A DNA stretch of 64,000 nucleotides from Sphaerimonospora sp050942215. GTDB lineage: Bacteria > Actinomycetota > Actinomycetes > Streptosporangiales > Streptosporangiaceae. The notes beneath the pieces are model-generated. The model saw only the letters and a list, made by a program, of their open reading frames with translations, ran no database searches and was not told the origin of the DNA. The translations under genes and the position numbers were made by a program. The stretch lies in assembly GCF_050942215.1 (NCBI RefSeq), contig NZ_CP192056.1, positions 4,340,001 to 4,404,000 of the forward strand, in the 5' to 3' direction. How positions within the stretch are numbered: the first letter of the stretch is position 1; each line of letters opens with the position of its first letter. Below are positions 25,434-34,273 of the stretch, piece after piece.

Positions 25434-27170
25434 GTGGCTCAACTTCGCATCGCGCTCGCCCAGACCAATCCCGTCGTCGGCGACATCACCGGCAACGCGG
25501 ACAAGCTCGTCGAATGGACCCGGCGGGCCGCCGAGCGCGACGCCCACCTGGTCGTCTTCCCCGAGCTGTTCCTGACCGGCTACCCGGCCGAGGACCTGGT
25601 GCTGCGCTCATCGTTCGTCGAGGCGTCGCTGTCGGCGCTGTCGGAGGTCGCGGCCCGCCTGGCGGCCGACGGGCTCGGCGGCCTGCCGGTGGTCGTCGGC
25701 CACCTCGACAGGACCGGTGCCGGGGGCAGGCCGCTCAACGCGGCCGGCGTCCTGTACGAGGGCGAGGTGGCGATGCGGTCGGCCAAGCACCACCTGCCGA
25801 ACTACGGCGTGTTCGACGAGCAACGCTACTTCGCACGCGGCAACCGGTTACCGATCTTCCGGCTGCACGGGATCGACGTGGCGATCGCGATCTGCGAGGA
25901 CCTGTGGCAGGAGGGCGGCCCGGTCTCGGTCGTCGCCGAGGCCGGCGCGGGGCTGCTCGTGGTGCCGAACGGCTCGCCGTACGAGACGGACAAGGACGAC
26001 GCGCGGCTGGAGCTGTGCGCGCGGCGGGCCAGGGAGGCGGGCTGCGCGCTCGCGTACGTGAACATGGTCGGCGGCCAGGACGAACTGGTCTTCGACGGCG
26101 ACTCGCTGATCGTGGACGCCGCCGGCGAGCTCGTCGCCCGTGCCCGGCGGTTCGAGGAGGAGCTGCTGGTCACCGACCTCGAACTACCCTGCGGCACGGG
26201 CGAGCCCGGCGATCCGCCGATCGGCCTGCGCGACGGCAGCGAGATCACCGTGCTGCGGCGGGTGCTGTCCGCCGCGCCGGTGAAACCGTACCGGCCGGAG
26301 CCTCCGGTGATCGCCGAGCGGCTGGACGACCTGGCCGAGATCTATCAGGCGCTCGTCCTCGGGGTGAGCGACTACGTCGTCAAGAACGGCTTCCGCTCGG
26401 TCATCCTCGGACTGTCCGGCGGGATCGACTCCGCGCTGACCGCGACGATCGCGGCAGACGCGATCGGGCCCGCACGTGTCCACGCGGTGCTGATGCCGTC
26501 GCGCTACTCCTCCGACCACTCGATCACCGACGCCGAGGATCTCGTACGCCGCCAGGGGCTGAACGCACGCGTCGTGCCGATCGCCGACATCGTCACGGCC
26601 TTCGAGAAGGAGATCGAGCTGAGCGGCCTGTCCGCCGAGAACCTCCAGGCACGGGTGCGCGGGATGCTGCTGATGAGCCTGTCCAACGAGCACGGGCACC
26701 TGGTGCTGACGACCGGCAACAAGAGCGAGCTGGCCACCGGCTACTCCACGCTGTACGGCGACTCGGCCGGCGGTTTCGCGCCGATCAAGGACGTGCTCAA
26801 GAGCCTGGTCTGGAAGCTGGCCGAGTGGCGCAACGCGCAGCCGGGCGATCCGCCGATCCCGGAGAACTCGATCACCAAGGAGCCGAGCGCCGAGCTGCGG
26901 CCCGATCAGCTCGACACCGACTCGCTGCCGCCGTACGACGTGCTCGACCCGCTGCTGCGCGACTACGTGGAGCGGGACATGGGCCGCGACGAGCTGGTCG
27001 CGGCCGGCCACGATCCCGGGCTGGTGACGCGCATCCTCCGGCTGGTCGACCTGGCCGAGTACAAGCGCCGTCAATATCCGCCGGGCCCCAAGATAACCTC
27101 GAAGAACTTCGGCCGGGACCGTCGCCTGCCCATCACCAACCGGTGGCGCGACCCCCACCCCCCCGCGTGA
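25434..27170 (+). CDS. nadE: Glutamine-hydrolysing NAD+ synthase
   Basis: Amidates nicotinic acid adenine dinucleotide to NAD+, using glutamine. The 578-aa product has an N-terminal nitrilase-type glutaminase (triad residues in FPELFLTGYP, KHHLPNYGVFDE and AICEDLW) and a C-terminal ATP-pyrophosphatase synthetase (LGLSGGIDSALTATIAAD, TGNKSELATGYSTLYGD). Length is normal. The stop codon and last residues (DPHPPA) are encoded by the left edge of the 249-nt repeat element: the TGA at 27168 is part of the first CGTGATC unit. The start is leaderless. Confidence 0.96.
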   Translation: MAQLRIALAQTNPVVGDITGNADKLVEWTRRAAERDAHLVVFPELFLTGYPAEDLVLRSSFVEASLSALSEVAARLAADGLGGLPVVVGHLDRTGAGGRPLNAAGVLYEGEVAMRSAKHHLPNYGVFDEQRYFARGNRLPIFRLHGIDVAIAICEDLWQEGGPVSVVAEAGAGLLVVPNGSPYETDKDDARLELCARRAREAGCALAYVNMVGGQDELVFDGDSLIVDAAGELVARARRFEEELLVTDLELPCGTGEPGDPPIGLRDGSEITVLRRVLSAAPVKPYRPEPPVIAERLDDLAEIYQALVLGVSDYVVKNGFRSVILGLSGGIDSALTATIAADAIGPARVHAVLMPSRYSSDHSITDAEDLVRRQGLNARVVPIADIVTAFEKEIELSGLSAENLQARVRGMLLMSLSNEHGHLVLTTGNKSELATGYSTLYGDSAGGFAPIKDVLKSLVWKLAEWRNAQPGDPPIPENSITKEPSAELRPDQLDTDSLPPYDVLDPLLRDYVERDMGRDELVAAGHDPGLVTRILRLVDLAEYKRRQYPPGPKITSKNFGRDRRLPITNRWRDPHPPA

Positions 27171-27414
27171 TCTTGCATTTGCTCGCACACCTGCCCTGTG
27201 ACCTGCGCATACCGTTCGCGTGATCTTGCAGTTTCTCGCATGAACCCGCGATGACCCGGGCGGACGCCTTCCGTGATCTTGCACCGGATCCGCCAGTGCA
27301 AGATCACGAACAGTTCCGCCGCAGCTCAGGGTCGCCCACTGCGAGGAACTGCAAGATCACGAGAGGCGTACTGCCAGTTCAGCCACCATCCCTGCGAGAA
27401 ACTACAAGATCACG
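27166..27414. repeat. 249-nt dyad repeat element, copy 1
   Basis: CGTGATCTTGCA occurs at 27166, 27219 and 27272 (exact 53-nt period). Its inverse TGCAAGATCACG occurs at 27297 and 27350, and a one-mismatch copy (TACAAGATCACG) at 27403, again 53 nt apart. The central pair forms a 12-bp stem around a 13-base loop. Outer units extend to 22 nt ending in TCTCGCA-like sequence. Each 31-nt spacer carries a weakly conserved TGANCTG at spacer positions 12-18. C-rich DNA flanks the left side and G-rich DNA the right. It lies between convergent nadE and the TetR gene and supplies the TGA stop of both. I do not recognise a named family; function unknown. No cas gene is nearby and orientation inverts at the centre, so it is not a CRISPR. 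Confidence 0.9.
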
Positions 27415-28069
27415 GCGTGGGTGGGGGTGGGGGTGGGGGTGGGGGTGAGGTGGGGGAATGGGGACGGAAGCCGAGGAGGGCCTCGTCCACTATGCGCTCG
27501 GCGACGTCCTCGGGCGGCTCCGGGCCGGACCTGTTCCACCTCGTGTACCACATCATGGCGCCGGAGAGGATCGCCATGGCCATCTCCTCGTCGAGGTCGG
27601 CGCGCAGCTCGCCGGTCTCCATCCCCCGGCGCAGGACGCCGCGCAGTGCGGCCCTGCGCGGTTCGAGGGCGATCTCCCGGAACCGCTCGGCCAGGCGGGG
27701 ATGCCGCTCGGAGTCGCTCATGGCGATGTTCATGATGCAGCGGGTGCGCTGGTGGCGCGACTCGTCGCGGAGCACCCGGAGATAGGCCACCAGGTCGTCC
27801 CGTACCGACAGGCCGGCCAGCGGCGGTATCGGCGGCTTGAGCGTCGCCAGCGCGTCGACGACGAGGTCCTCCTTGTTCGACCAGCGCCGGTAGATCGTGG
27901 TCTTCCCGACGCCCGCGCGGGCCGCGATCGACTCGATGGACAGTTCCACCACGCCGATGCCCTCACCCAGCAGGTCGAGGGTGGCGTCGACGATCGCCCT
28001 CTCCGCCTTCTCGCTGCGCGGGCGGCCCGCCGGACGGGGCGCGCCTTCAGCCGTCTGCCGCATCTTCAT
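27410..28069 (-). CDS. TetR family transcriptional regulator
   Basis: 219-aa regulator with an N-terminal TetR helix-turn-helix (RAIVDATLDLLGE, IAARAGVGKTTIYRRWSNKEDLV) and a TetR C-terminal-like ligand domain. It lies 24 bases downstream of the DHA2 exporter gene and should be cotranscribed with it, so it probably regulates that pump. The C-terminus ends in PTSPPPPPPPPPTP, encoded by the G/C-rich flank of the repeat element, and its TGA is in the last repeat unit. The ligand is unknown. Confidence 0.9.
   Translation of the reverse strand: MKMRQTAEGAPRPAGRPRSEKAERAIVDATLDLLGEGIGVVELSIESIAARAGVGKTTIYRRWSNKEDLVVDALATLKPPIPPLAGLSVRDDLVAYLRVLRDESRHQRTRCIMNIAMSDSERHPRLAERFREIALEPRRAALRGVLRRGMETGELRADLDEEMAMAILSGAMMWYTRWNRSGPEPPEDVAERIVDEALLGFRPHSPTSPPPPPPPPPTP
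27415..27464 (+). repeat. GGGGGT tandem tract, G-quadruplex-prone
   Basis: Several GTGGGG/GGGGGT units follow the dyad element directly. Read on the minus strand the tract encodes the polyproline tail of the TetR protein. On the plus strand it has at least four G-runs and could form a G-quadruplex. Confidence 0.7.
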
Positions 28070-28093
28070 CGCCCGTTCACACTATCGCCGTCC

Positions 28094-29662
28094 TCATCCA
28101 ACCACGGCCTCTTGCCGCTCCGCCTCCGGTACCACCGGCGGCGCCGCCTCCGGAGCCGTACGGCCCGGCATCCAGCGGACGACCACGAGGGTGCCGATCA
28201 GGGCCACCGTGGCGGAGACGAGGGCGGCCCAGTGGATGCCCTCGACGAACGCGTGGTTGGCCGCGTCCATCAGTCTCGCGCCGTCCGGGCCGAGGTGACC
28301 GGCCACGCCCGCGGCGCCCGAGATGGACTCGGACACGGCGTGGCGGAGCTGCTCGGGCAGGGCGCTCACCCTGGCCTCCATGTCGTTCCGGTAGACCGCG
28401 GACAGCGCCGCGCCCAGCACGGCGATGCTCAGCGTGCCGCCGACCTGCCGGACGACGTTGCTCATCGACGACCCGACCCCGGCCTTCTCCCTGGGGAGCG
28501 CGTTCATGATGGCGGTGGTCGCCGGAGGCATGATGTTGGCCATCGCCGTGCCCTGGACGAACCCGAGCGCCAGCAGCATCCAGACCGGGGTGTCCACCGT
28601 CACCAGGGCGTACGCCGCGAGGCACAGGGTGATCACCGCCATCGCCGCGGTGCCCACCGCCTTGGCGCCGTACTTCTCGACCACCCGCGCGCTGCGCGGC
28701 GCGAAGATCAGCTGGGCGATCGCGAACGGCAGCACCAGCGCGCCGGACTCCAACGGCGAGTAGCCGCGGACGATCTGCCAGTAGAAGGCCATGAAGAACA
28801 TGACGCCCATCGCCGCGAAGAACACCAGGCCGACGCTGGAGATGGCGGTCGTGAAGGCCGGGTTGCGGAAGTGGCGGACGTCGAAGGCCGGGTGCTCGAT
28901 CCGCTGCTCGTACCAGACGAACACCGCGAGGACGGCCAGACCCGCCAGCGACGGGACGACGACCGAGACGTCGGCGACCGTGCCCAGGTCGCTGATCCGG
29001 ACGATGCCGTAGACGAGGCTGACCAGACCGGCTATGGACAGCAGCACGCCGATCGGGTCGAGGCCGGACTTGTCCGGGTGCCTGGAGTCCGGCACCACGA
29101 TGGTGATCAACCACACGGCGACCAGCACGATCGGGACGTTAACCAGGAAGACCGAGCCCCACCAGAAGTGCTCGAGCAGCAGACCCCCGGTGATCGGCCC
29201 GATCGCCACGGCGATGCCGACGCCGCCCGCCCAGATGCCGATGGCCCTGCCCCGCTCGTGGACGGGGAAGACGTTCGAGATGATCGCCAGGGTGGCGGGC
29301 ATGATGGCCGCGCCGCCGAGGCCCATCAGCGCCCGTGCCCCGATGAGCTGTGTCGGCGTCTGGGCGTACGCGCTGACCAGCGAGGAGAGGCCGAACAGCA
29401 CCATGCCCACAAGGAGCATCCGCTTACGCCCGTACCTGTCCCCCAGCACCCCGAACGTGAACAGGAGACCGGCGAACACGAGCGTGTAGGAGTTCATCGC
29501 CCACTCCAGCTCGCTCTGGGTGGCCCCCAGGCCGTGCACCGGGTCGGCGATCGTTTTGACCGCCACGTTGAGGATCGTGTTGTCCAGCACGACGGCCAGC
29601 AGGCTGAACACCATGACGCCGAGGATGTGCCATCGGCGTGGGTGCCCGGTTTGCGAGTCCAT
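28094..29662 (-). CDS. DHA2-type MFS drug exporter
   Basis: 522-aa 14-helix major facilitator of the EmrB/QacA group. Motif A-like GVLGDRYGRKRMLLVG, motif B/C-like AGGVGIAVAIGPITGGLLLEHFWWGSVFLVNVP and DNTILNVAVKTI near the first helix are visible. It probably exports toxic compounds by proton antiport. The TetR gene follows, consistent with a self-regulated efflux operon. Upstream DNA (29663-29739) is relatively AT-rich and holds the promoter. Confidence 0.92.
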   Translation of the reverse strand: MDSQTGHPRRWHILGVMVFSLLAVVLDNTILNVAVKTIADPVHGLGATQSELEWAMNSYTLVFAGLLFTFGVLGDRYGRKRMLLVGMVLFGLSSLVSAYAQTPTQLIGARALMGLGGAAIMPATLAIISNVFPVHERGRAIGIWAGGVGIAVAIGPITGGLLLEHFWWGSVFLVNVPIVLVAVWLITIVVPDSRHPDKSGLDPIGVLLSIAGLVSLVYGIVRISDLGTVADVSVVVPSLAGLAVLAVFVWYEQRIEHPAFDVRHFRNPAFTTAISSVGLVFFAAMGVMFFMAFYWQIVRGYSPLESGALVLPFAIAQLIFAPRSARVVEKYGAKAVGTAAMAVITLCLAAYALVTVDTPVWMLLALGFVQGTAMANIMPPATTAIMNALPREKAGVGSSMSNVVRQVGGTLSIAVLGAALSAVYRNDMEARVSALPEQLRHAVSESISGAAGVAGHLGPDGARLMDAANHAFVEGIHWAALVSATVALIGTLVVVRWMPGRTAPEAAPPVVPEAERQEAVVG

Positions 29663-29697
29663 GTAACCCCCGTTACTTCCTTACGTGCGTACGAGAT

Positions 29698-29751
29698 TTC
29701 GATACGAGTGAGTTTCGCAACGGGAGCGTAGCGCTTAACCTATTCGATACG
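29698..29751. promoter_or_regulatory. Repeated TTCGATACG words upstream of the DHA2 exporter
   Basis: TTCGATACG occurs at 29698-29706 and 29743-29751, 45 bases apart, in the spacer before the efflux gene; TACGAG is also repeated around the first copy. They may be TetR operator half-sites, but no clean palindrome is visible. Confidence 0.3.
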
Positions 29752-30951
29752 CAACGGGACCGTTTCATATTGTGGACGGCCCGCCGGCGCGGCAGGTCCG
29801 CGCTGGAACGGCATCGCCATCAGGACCAGCACCGTTCCCCCCACCCCCGCCACCGCCAGGGCCCAGGCCGGGCCGTACGCGTCGAGGAGGCCGCCGGCCA
29901 CCGGGCCGGCGCAGGCCCCGCCGACGGTCAGGAACGTGCCGTGCAGGCCCATGGCCTCGCCCCGCGCGGCGGCGGGAACCCGCCGGTTCACCGCATCCAC
30001 CGTCGCGGACAGCGCCGGGGCGCACAGCACCCCGGCGGGCAGCAGCGTGGCGAACAGCCACCACCACGGCCCGCCGATCCACCCGACGGGCGCGGTCAGC
30101 ACGCACATCGCGCCCATCATCACCAGCGGCGGCAGCCCCCGCGACAGCCCGCCGTACACGAAGCCGCCCACCAGCGAGTAGGCGCACCACACGGCGAGCA
30201 CCAGGCCGATCCAGGCGGTCGCGTCGCCGGCCGTCAGCATCGCGACCACCGACAGCTCGGTCGCTGTGAGCACGAACGTCAGCGCGGACACCGCGCCGAG
30301 CAGCGTGATCAGGCCCGGCCTGAGCCACCGCCGCCTGGGCACCGCCGTCTCCCCCGCGACGGACTCCTCCGGCGATCTGATGGGCGGGTTCAGCAGGTAC
30401 AGCCCCACCCCCGAGCCGACCAGGCCTGCCGCCACGCCGTACATCGTGACGGTGCTGGAGAACGCGGTCACGCACGCGACGGCGATGGCAGGACCCACCA
30501 TGTACGACACCTCGACGGCCATCGAGTCGAGGGCGAACCCGGTCTGATGCCGCTCGGGCGGCACCATCGCGGCCAGGCACTGCCTGATCACGCCGAAGAC
30601 GGGCTGGCTGAACACCCCGGCCACCAGCGCGCCCGTCACCAGCGCGGAGAACGGCAGGGCCGGGGCGGCGCACCAGAAGCACAGCTGGGCGAGCGTGGTG
30701 CCGGCCAGCACCGGCCGCAGGCCGTGCCGGTCGACGAACCGGCCGGCGAGCGGCGAGCCGGCCGCGGTCCCCAGCATGCTCATCGCGCCGACCAGGCCCG
30801 CCTGGAAGAACCCCAGCCGCTGCGTGTCGAGCACATGCAGGGTGAGCGTCATGCCCGTGCCGGTCAGCGGGATCCTGGCGGCCAGGCCGACCAGCAGCAG
30901 CGTACGCACGCCGGGCAGTGCCAGCACCCGACGGTAAGGTTCAATCGCCAT
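29740..30951 (-). CDS. MFS transporter
   Basis: 403-aa, 12-helix major facilitator. It starts YRRVLALPGVRTLLLVGLAARIPLTG (given here in part) as in SetA/arabinose-efflux-like permeases; AGRFVDRHGLRPVLAG is the motif A loop and GLHGTFLTVGGACAGPVAGG is in the second half. Substrate unknown. It lies 77 bases upstream of the DHA2 exporter on the same strand, perhaps cotranscribed, and is divergent from panB. Confidence 0.88.
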   Translation of the reverse strand: MAIEPYRRVLALPGVRTLLLVGLAARIPLTGTGMTLTLHVLDTQRLGFFQAGLVGAMSMLGTAAGSPLAGRFVDRHGLRPVLAGTTLAQLCFWCAAPALPFSALVTGALVAGVFSQPVFGVIRQCLAAMVPPERHQTGFALDSMAVEVSYMVGPAIAVACVTAFSSTVTMYGVAAGLVGSGVGLYLLNPPIRSPEESVAGETAVPRRRWLRPGLITLLGAVSALTFVLTATELSVVAMLTAGDATAWIGLVLAVWCAYSLVGGFVYGGLSRGLPPLVMMGAMCVLTAPVGWIGGPWWWLFATLLPAGVLCAPALSATVDAVNRRVPAAARGEAMGLHGTFLTVGGACAGPVAGGLLDAYGPAWALAVAGVGGTVLVLMAMPFQRGPAAPAGRPQYETVPLRIE

Positions 30952-31093
30952 CCTGGTTACTTACCTCCGCGGGAATTGTGCCCTGCGGATCCGACAATCC
31001 GGTCACGCCGGGGGGTGTTGTATCCATAGCCGACATGCAATGATCTGACTGTCCGGGGACGCCACAGGGGCGCCACGAGGCCTGGAGGTAACC

Positions 31094-31963
31094 ATGTCCT
31101 CTGAAACCGCAGTTTCCACTGCTTCCACCGTTTCCAGCCCGCCCACCGCCCTCTACGGGGGCGCGTCGAAGCGCAGGGTCACGGTCCGCGACATCGCGGC
31201 GGCCAAGGAACGGCACGAGAAGTGGCCCATGGTCACCGCGTACGACGCGATGACCGCCAGGGTGTTCGACGAGGCGGGCATCCCGGTGATGCTCGTGGGC
31301 GACTCGGCCGCGATGGTCGTGTACGGCTACGACTCGACGCTGCCCGTCACCGTCGACGACCTGATCCCGCTCACCGCCGCCGTCGTACGCGGTTCCTCAC
31401 GCGCGATGGTCGTCGCCGACCTGCCGTTCGGCTCCTACCAGGCCTCGCCCCAGCAGGCGCTGGAGACGGCCGCCCGGTTCATGAAGGAGGCCGGCGCGCA
31501 CGCGGTCAAGCTGGAGGGCGGCCACCGGGTGCTCCCCCAGGTGGAGCTGCTCGTCTCGGCCGGCATCCCGGTCATGGCCCACCTCGGCCTGACCCCGCAG
31601 TCGGTCAACACGCTCGGCGGCTACCGCGTGCAGGGCCGCGGCCAGGCCGGTGACGAGCTCATGGCCGACGCCAAGGCGCTGGAGCACGCGGGCGCCTTCG
31701 CCCTCGTGCTCGAGTGCGTGCCGACCGACCTGGCCCACCGGGTCACCACCTCGCTGAGCATCCCCACGGTGGGCATCGGGGCGGGGCCCTACACCGACGC
31801 CCAGGTCCTCGTCTGGCAGGACCTCATGGGCCTCACCCCGCGGCCGGCGAAGTTCGTCAAGAAGTACTTCGACCTGGCCGGTGAGATGGACCGGGCGGTG
31901 CGGGCGTACGCCGACGAGGTCGTCTCCGGCGTCTTCCCCACCCCTGATCACAGCTACCGCTGA
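31094..31963 (+). CDS. panB: 3-methyl-2-oxobutanoate hydroxymethyltransferase
   Basis: First step of pantothenate synthesis: makes ketopantoate from 2-oxoisovalerate and methylene-THF. The 289-aa TIM-barrel protein has MVTAYDAMTARVFDEAGI, LVGDSAAMVVYGYDST, VKLEGG and HLGLTPQSVN. ATG follows TGGAGGTAACC, a good RBS. The N-terminal 25 residues are Ser/Thr-rich and poorly conserved. It converges with the threonine dehydratase gene, with a 4-base gap. Confidence 0.96.
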   Translation: MSSETAVSTASTVSSPPTALYGGASKRRVTVRDIAAAKERHEKWPMVTAYDAMTARVFDEAGIPVMLVGDSAAMVVYGYDSTLPVTVDDLIPLTAAVVRGSSRAMVVADLPFGSYQASPQQALETAARFMKEAGAHAVKLEGGHRVLPQVELLVSAGIPVMAHLGLTPQSVNTLGGYRVQGRGQAGDELMADAKALEHAGAFALVLECVPTDLAHRVTTSLSIPTVGIGAGPYTDAQVLVWQDLMGLTPRPAKFVKKYFDLAGEMDRAVRAYADEVVSGVFPTPDHSYR

Positions 31964-31967
31964 GCCA

Positions 31968-32945
31968 TCACCGAACGAGCAGGGTGGCCGGGTCCGTGTT
32001 GGAACCGCACACGATCACGGCCACCCGCTCGCCTTCCCCGGGCACGTAAGCGCCGGAGCTCAGTGCGGCCAGCGCGGTGGCCCCGGCGTGCTCGGCCACC
32101 ACCCGGTGGTCCCGCCACAGGGCGTGCCGCGCCGCCACGATGGCCTCGTCGGTCACCAGGACACTGGACAGACGTCCCGGGACGATCTCCATCGCCAGCC
32201 CGCCGATGCGGCTCGCGCCCAGCGCGTCCGCGCCCACGCCGCTCACCTCCACCTCGACCGGCTCCCCCGCCGCCAGCGCACGGTGCAGCGTGGGGATTCG
32301 CTCCGGCTCGACCGCCACCACCTCGGCCCGCCCGTCCAGCGCCGCCACGACGCCCGACACCAGTCCGCCTCCGCCGACGGCCACCAGCACGGTGTCGATC
32401 GGCGCTGTGTCGATCGGCGCTGTGTCGATCGGCGGTGTGTCGAGCTTCGCCGCCTGTTCGAGCAGTTCGACGGCGACCGTGCCCTGCCCGGCCACCACCT
32501 CGGGCTGATCGTAGGCGTGGATGTCGAGCGCGCCGGTCTCGGCCGCGCGTTTCCGCGACGCCTCGTAGGCCTCGGCGTAGATCGCCCCGATCTGGACGAC
32601 CCGGGCGCCGAGCCGCCGCAGGCCCTCGACCTTCACCGGCGCGCACACCTCCGGCACGAAGATCTCCGCGGGGACGCCGATCGTCCGCGCGGCGTAGGCG
32701 ACGGCCATCCCGTGATTGCCGCCGCTGGCGGCGATGACGCCGGCCTCCGGAAGCGGGCCCGCCTCCATCGCGGACAGGATCCGGTTGAACGCCCCGCGCA
32801 CCTTGAACGAGCCGGAATGCTGCATGCCCTCGAGCTTGAGCAGGAGCCCGGGCCCGGCCTGGGCGACCGGCGTGCGGCGGACGTGCCCGCCGATGCGCGC
32901 CGCCGCCTTCTCCGTCTCCGCGCGCCCCACGGTCGCCGCGCTCAC
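31968..32945 (-). CDS. Threonine dehydratase-like PLP enzyme
   Basis: 325-aa fold-type II PLP enzyme without an ACT domain, so a catabolic-type threonine/serine dehydratase is most likely. The PLP Lys is in SGSFKVRGAFNRI, the phosphate loop is GGGGLVSG, and SGGNHGMAVAYAA is typical. GTG 32945 overlaps the stop of the upstream trans-sulfuration gene (GTGA), so they are coupled. A 15-bp repeat inserts extra IDTAP units before VLVAVGGGG. Serine/threonine racemase activity is an alternative. Confidence 0.88.
   Translation of the reverse strand: MSAATVGRAETEKAAARIGGHVRRTPVAQAGPGLLLKLEGMQHSGSFKVRGAFNRILSAMEAGPLPEAGVIAASGGNHGMAVAYAARTIGVPAEIFVPEVCAPVKVEGLRRLGARVVQIGAIYAEAYEASRKRAAETGALDIHAYDQPEVVAGQGTVAVELLEQAAKLDTPPIDTAPIDTAPIDTVLVAVGGGGLVSGVVAALDGRAEVVAVEPERIPTLHRALAAGEPVEVEVSGVGADALGASRIGGLAMEIVPGRLSSVLVTDEAIVAARHALWRDHRVVAEHAGATALAALSSGAYVPGEGERVAVIVCGSNTDPATLLVR
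32393..32437 (-). repeat. 15-bp in-frame tandem repeat in the dehydratase gene
   Basis: TGTCGATCGGCGCTG occurs three times (third copy with one mismatch) and encodes repeated IDTAP residues just before the PLP-phosphate loop strand. Confidence 0.9.
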
Positions 32946-34126
32946 GCGGCACCGCCGCCGAGTGCCTGCGCGAAGTCGGCCCACAGGTCGTCCGGATGCT
33001 CGATGCCCACCGCGACCCGGACCGTCCCCTGCCCGATCCCGGCCGCTGCCAGCTCGGCGGGGCCCAGCGACCGGTGCGACGTCGTCGCCGGATGCATGAC
33101 CAGCGTCTCGACGCCGCCGAGCGACGGCGCCAGCCGGGCCAGCCGTACGGCACGCATGAACGCCTGGCCCGCCTCGCGCCCGCCGGTCAGATCGAACGAG
33201 AAGACCCCGCCGAAGTCGGGCAGCAGCTTGGCGGCCAGGCCGTACGAAGGATGGGACGGCAGACCGGGCCAGTGCACGGCGGCGACGGCGGGATGCTCGG
33301 CGAGCCGGGTGGCCAGCACCCGCGTGTTGGCGCAGTGCCGCGCCATCCGCAGCGGCAGCGTCTGGATGCCGCGCAGCACCAGCCAGGCCGCGAACGGGTC
33401 GGCCGTCACGCCGAGCTCCACGGCGTAGGACCAGGCCTGGCGGTACAGCTCGGCCGAGGCGAAGACCGCGATCCCGGCCAGGACGTCGGAGTGGCCGGAC
33501 AGATATTTGGTGGCCGAGTGGACGACCACGTCGACCCCGTGCTCGATCGGACGGCACAGCACGGGCGAGGCGAAGGTGTTGTCCACGACCGTGACGAGCC
33601 CGGCCTCGCGGGCCGCGTCGCACATCCCCGGCAGGTCGGCGACCTGCGTCATCGGGTTCGCGATCGTCTCCAGGTAGAGCAGCCGGCTGGCGGGCCGTAC
33701 GGCCGCGAGCACCGCCGCCGGGTCGTCCTGCGGCACGTAGGTGACCTCGACGGCGAACCGCGCCGCCAGGTCGGCGAGCAGCTGGGCGGTGCCGCCGTAC
33801 AACGCCCGCTGCGCGATCACGTGGTCGCCCGGCTTCAGCAGCCCGAGCAGCACCGAGCTGATCGCGCCCATCCCCGAGCCGGTGGCGACGGCCGCCGCAC
33901 CACCCTCCAGACGGGCCACGGCCTCCTCCAGCGCCCGTACGGTCGGGTTGGAGAGCCTGCCGTAGACGTGCGCCCCGTCCGGCCTGCTCATCCCGTCGGC
34001 GAACACCTCCGGATCGTCGAAGGCGAACCCCGACGTCTGGTAGATCGGCGGGGAGATCGGCGTGCTGCCGTTCAGATCGGGCCGGGGGAGATGGACGGCC
34101 CGCGTTTCGGGATGAAGAGAGCTCAT
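32942..34126 (-). CDS. Cystathionine gamma-lyase/synthase family PLP enzyme
   Basis: 394-aa Cys/Met-metabolism PLP enzyme: YGRLSNPTVRALEEAVARLE, the PLP-Lys motif SATKYLSGHSDVLAG, and GGVFSFDLTGG. Length fits cystathionine gamma-lyase or gamma-synthase; the sequence alone does not separate lyase from synthase. It is coupled by a GTGA overlap to the downstream threonine dehydratase-like gene, which would fit 2-oxobutanoate and sulfur amino-acid metabolism. A TAGCCT hexamer lies 7 bases before the ATG. Confidence 0.9.
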   Translation of the reverse strand: MSSLHPETRAVHLPRPDLNGSTPISPPIYQTSGFAFDDPEVFADGMSRPDGAHVYGRLSNPTVRALEEAVARLEGGAAAVATGSGMGAISSVLLGLLKPGDHVIAQRALYGGTAQLLADLAARFAVEVTYVPQDDPAAVLAAVRPASRLLYLETIANPMTQVADLPGMCDAAREAGLVTVVDNTFASPVLCRPIEHGVDVVVHSATKYLSGHSDVLAGIAVFASAELYRQAWSYAVELGVTADPFAAWLVLRGIQTLPLRMARHCANTRVLATRLAEHPAVAAVHWPGLPSHPSYGLAAKLLPDFGGVFSFDLTGGREAGQAFMRAVRLARLAPSLGGVETLVMHPATTSHRSLGPAELAAAGIGQGTVRVAVGIEHPDDLWADFAQALGGGAA

Positions 34127-34133
34127 GCCGACA

Positions 34134-34139
34134 AGGCTA
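34134..34139 (-). promoter_or_regulatory. Putative leaderless -10 of the trans-sulfuration operon
   Basis: On the minus strand TAGCCT lies 7 bases before ATG 34126. Confidence 0.5.
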
Positions 34140-34273
34140 GTGCGGTACTTACCGCCCCCTGAGGGCCCACGGAGGACACACAGGACAGTATGCCGCCGAT
34201 GACGGTGACACCAGTGGAAAGCCTCCCGCCACAGACCAGAAGACGCTGCATTCGACGGCTGATCTGTTGATCG

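Noticed and set aside
27166..27414. CRISPR array (22-nt repeats, 31-nt spacers)
   Set aside because: Repeat orientation inverts at the centre, spacers share conserved positions, there are no cas genes, and a second copy has identical geometry.
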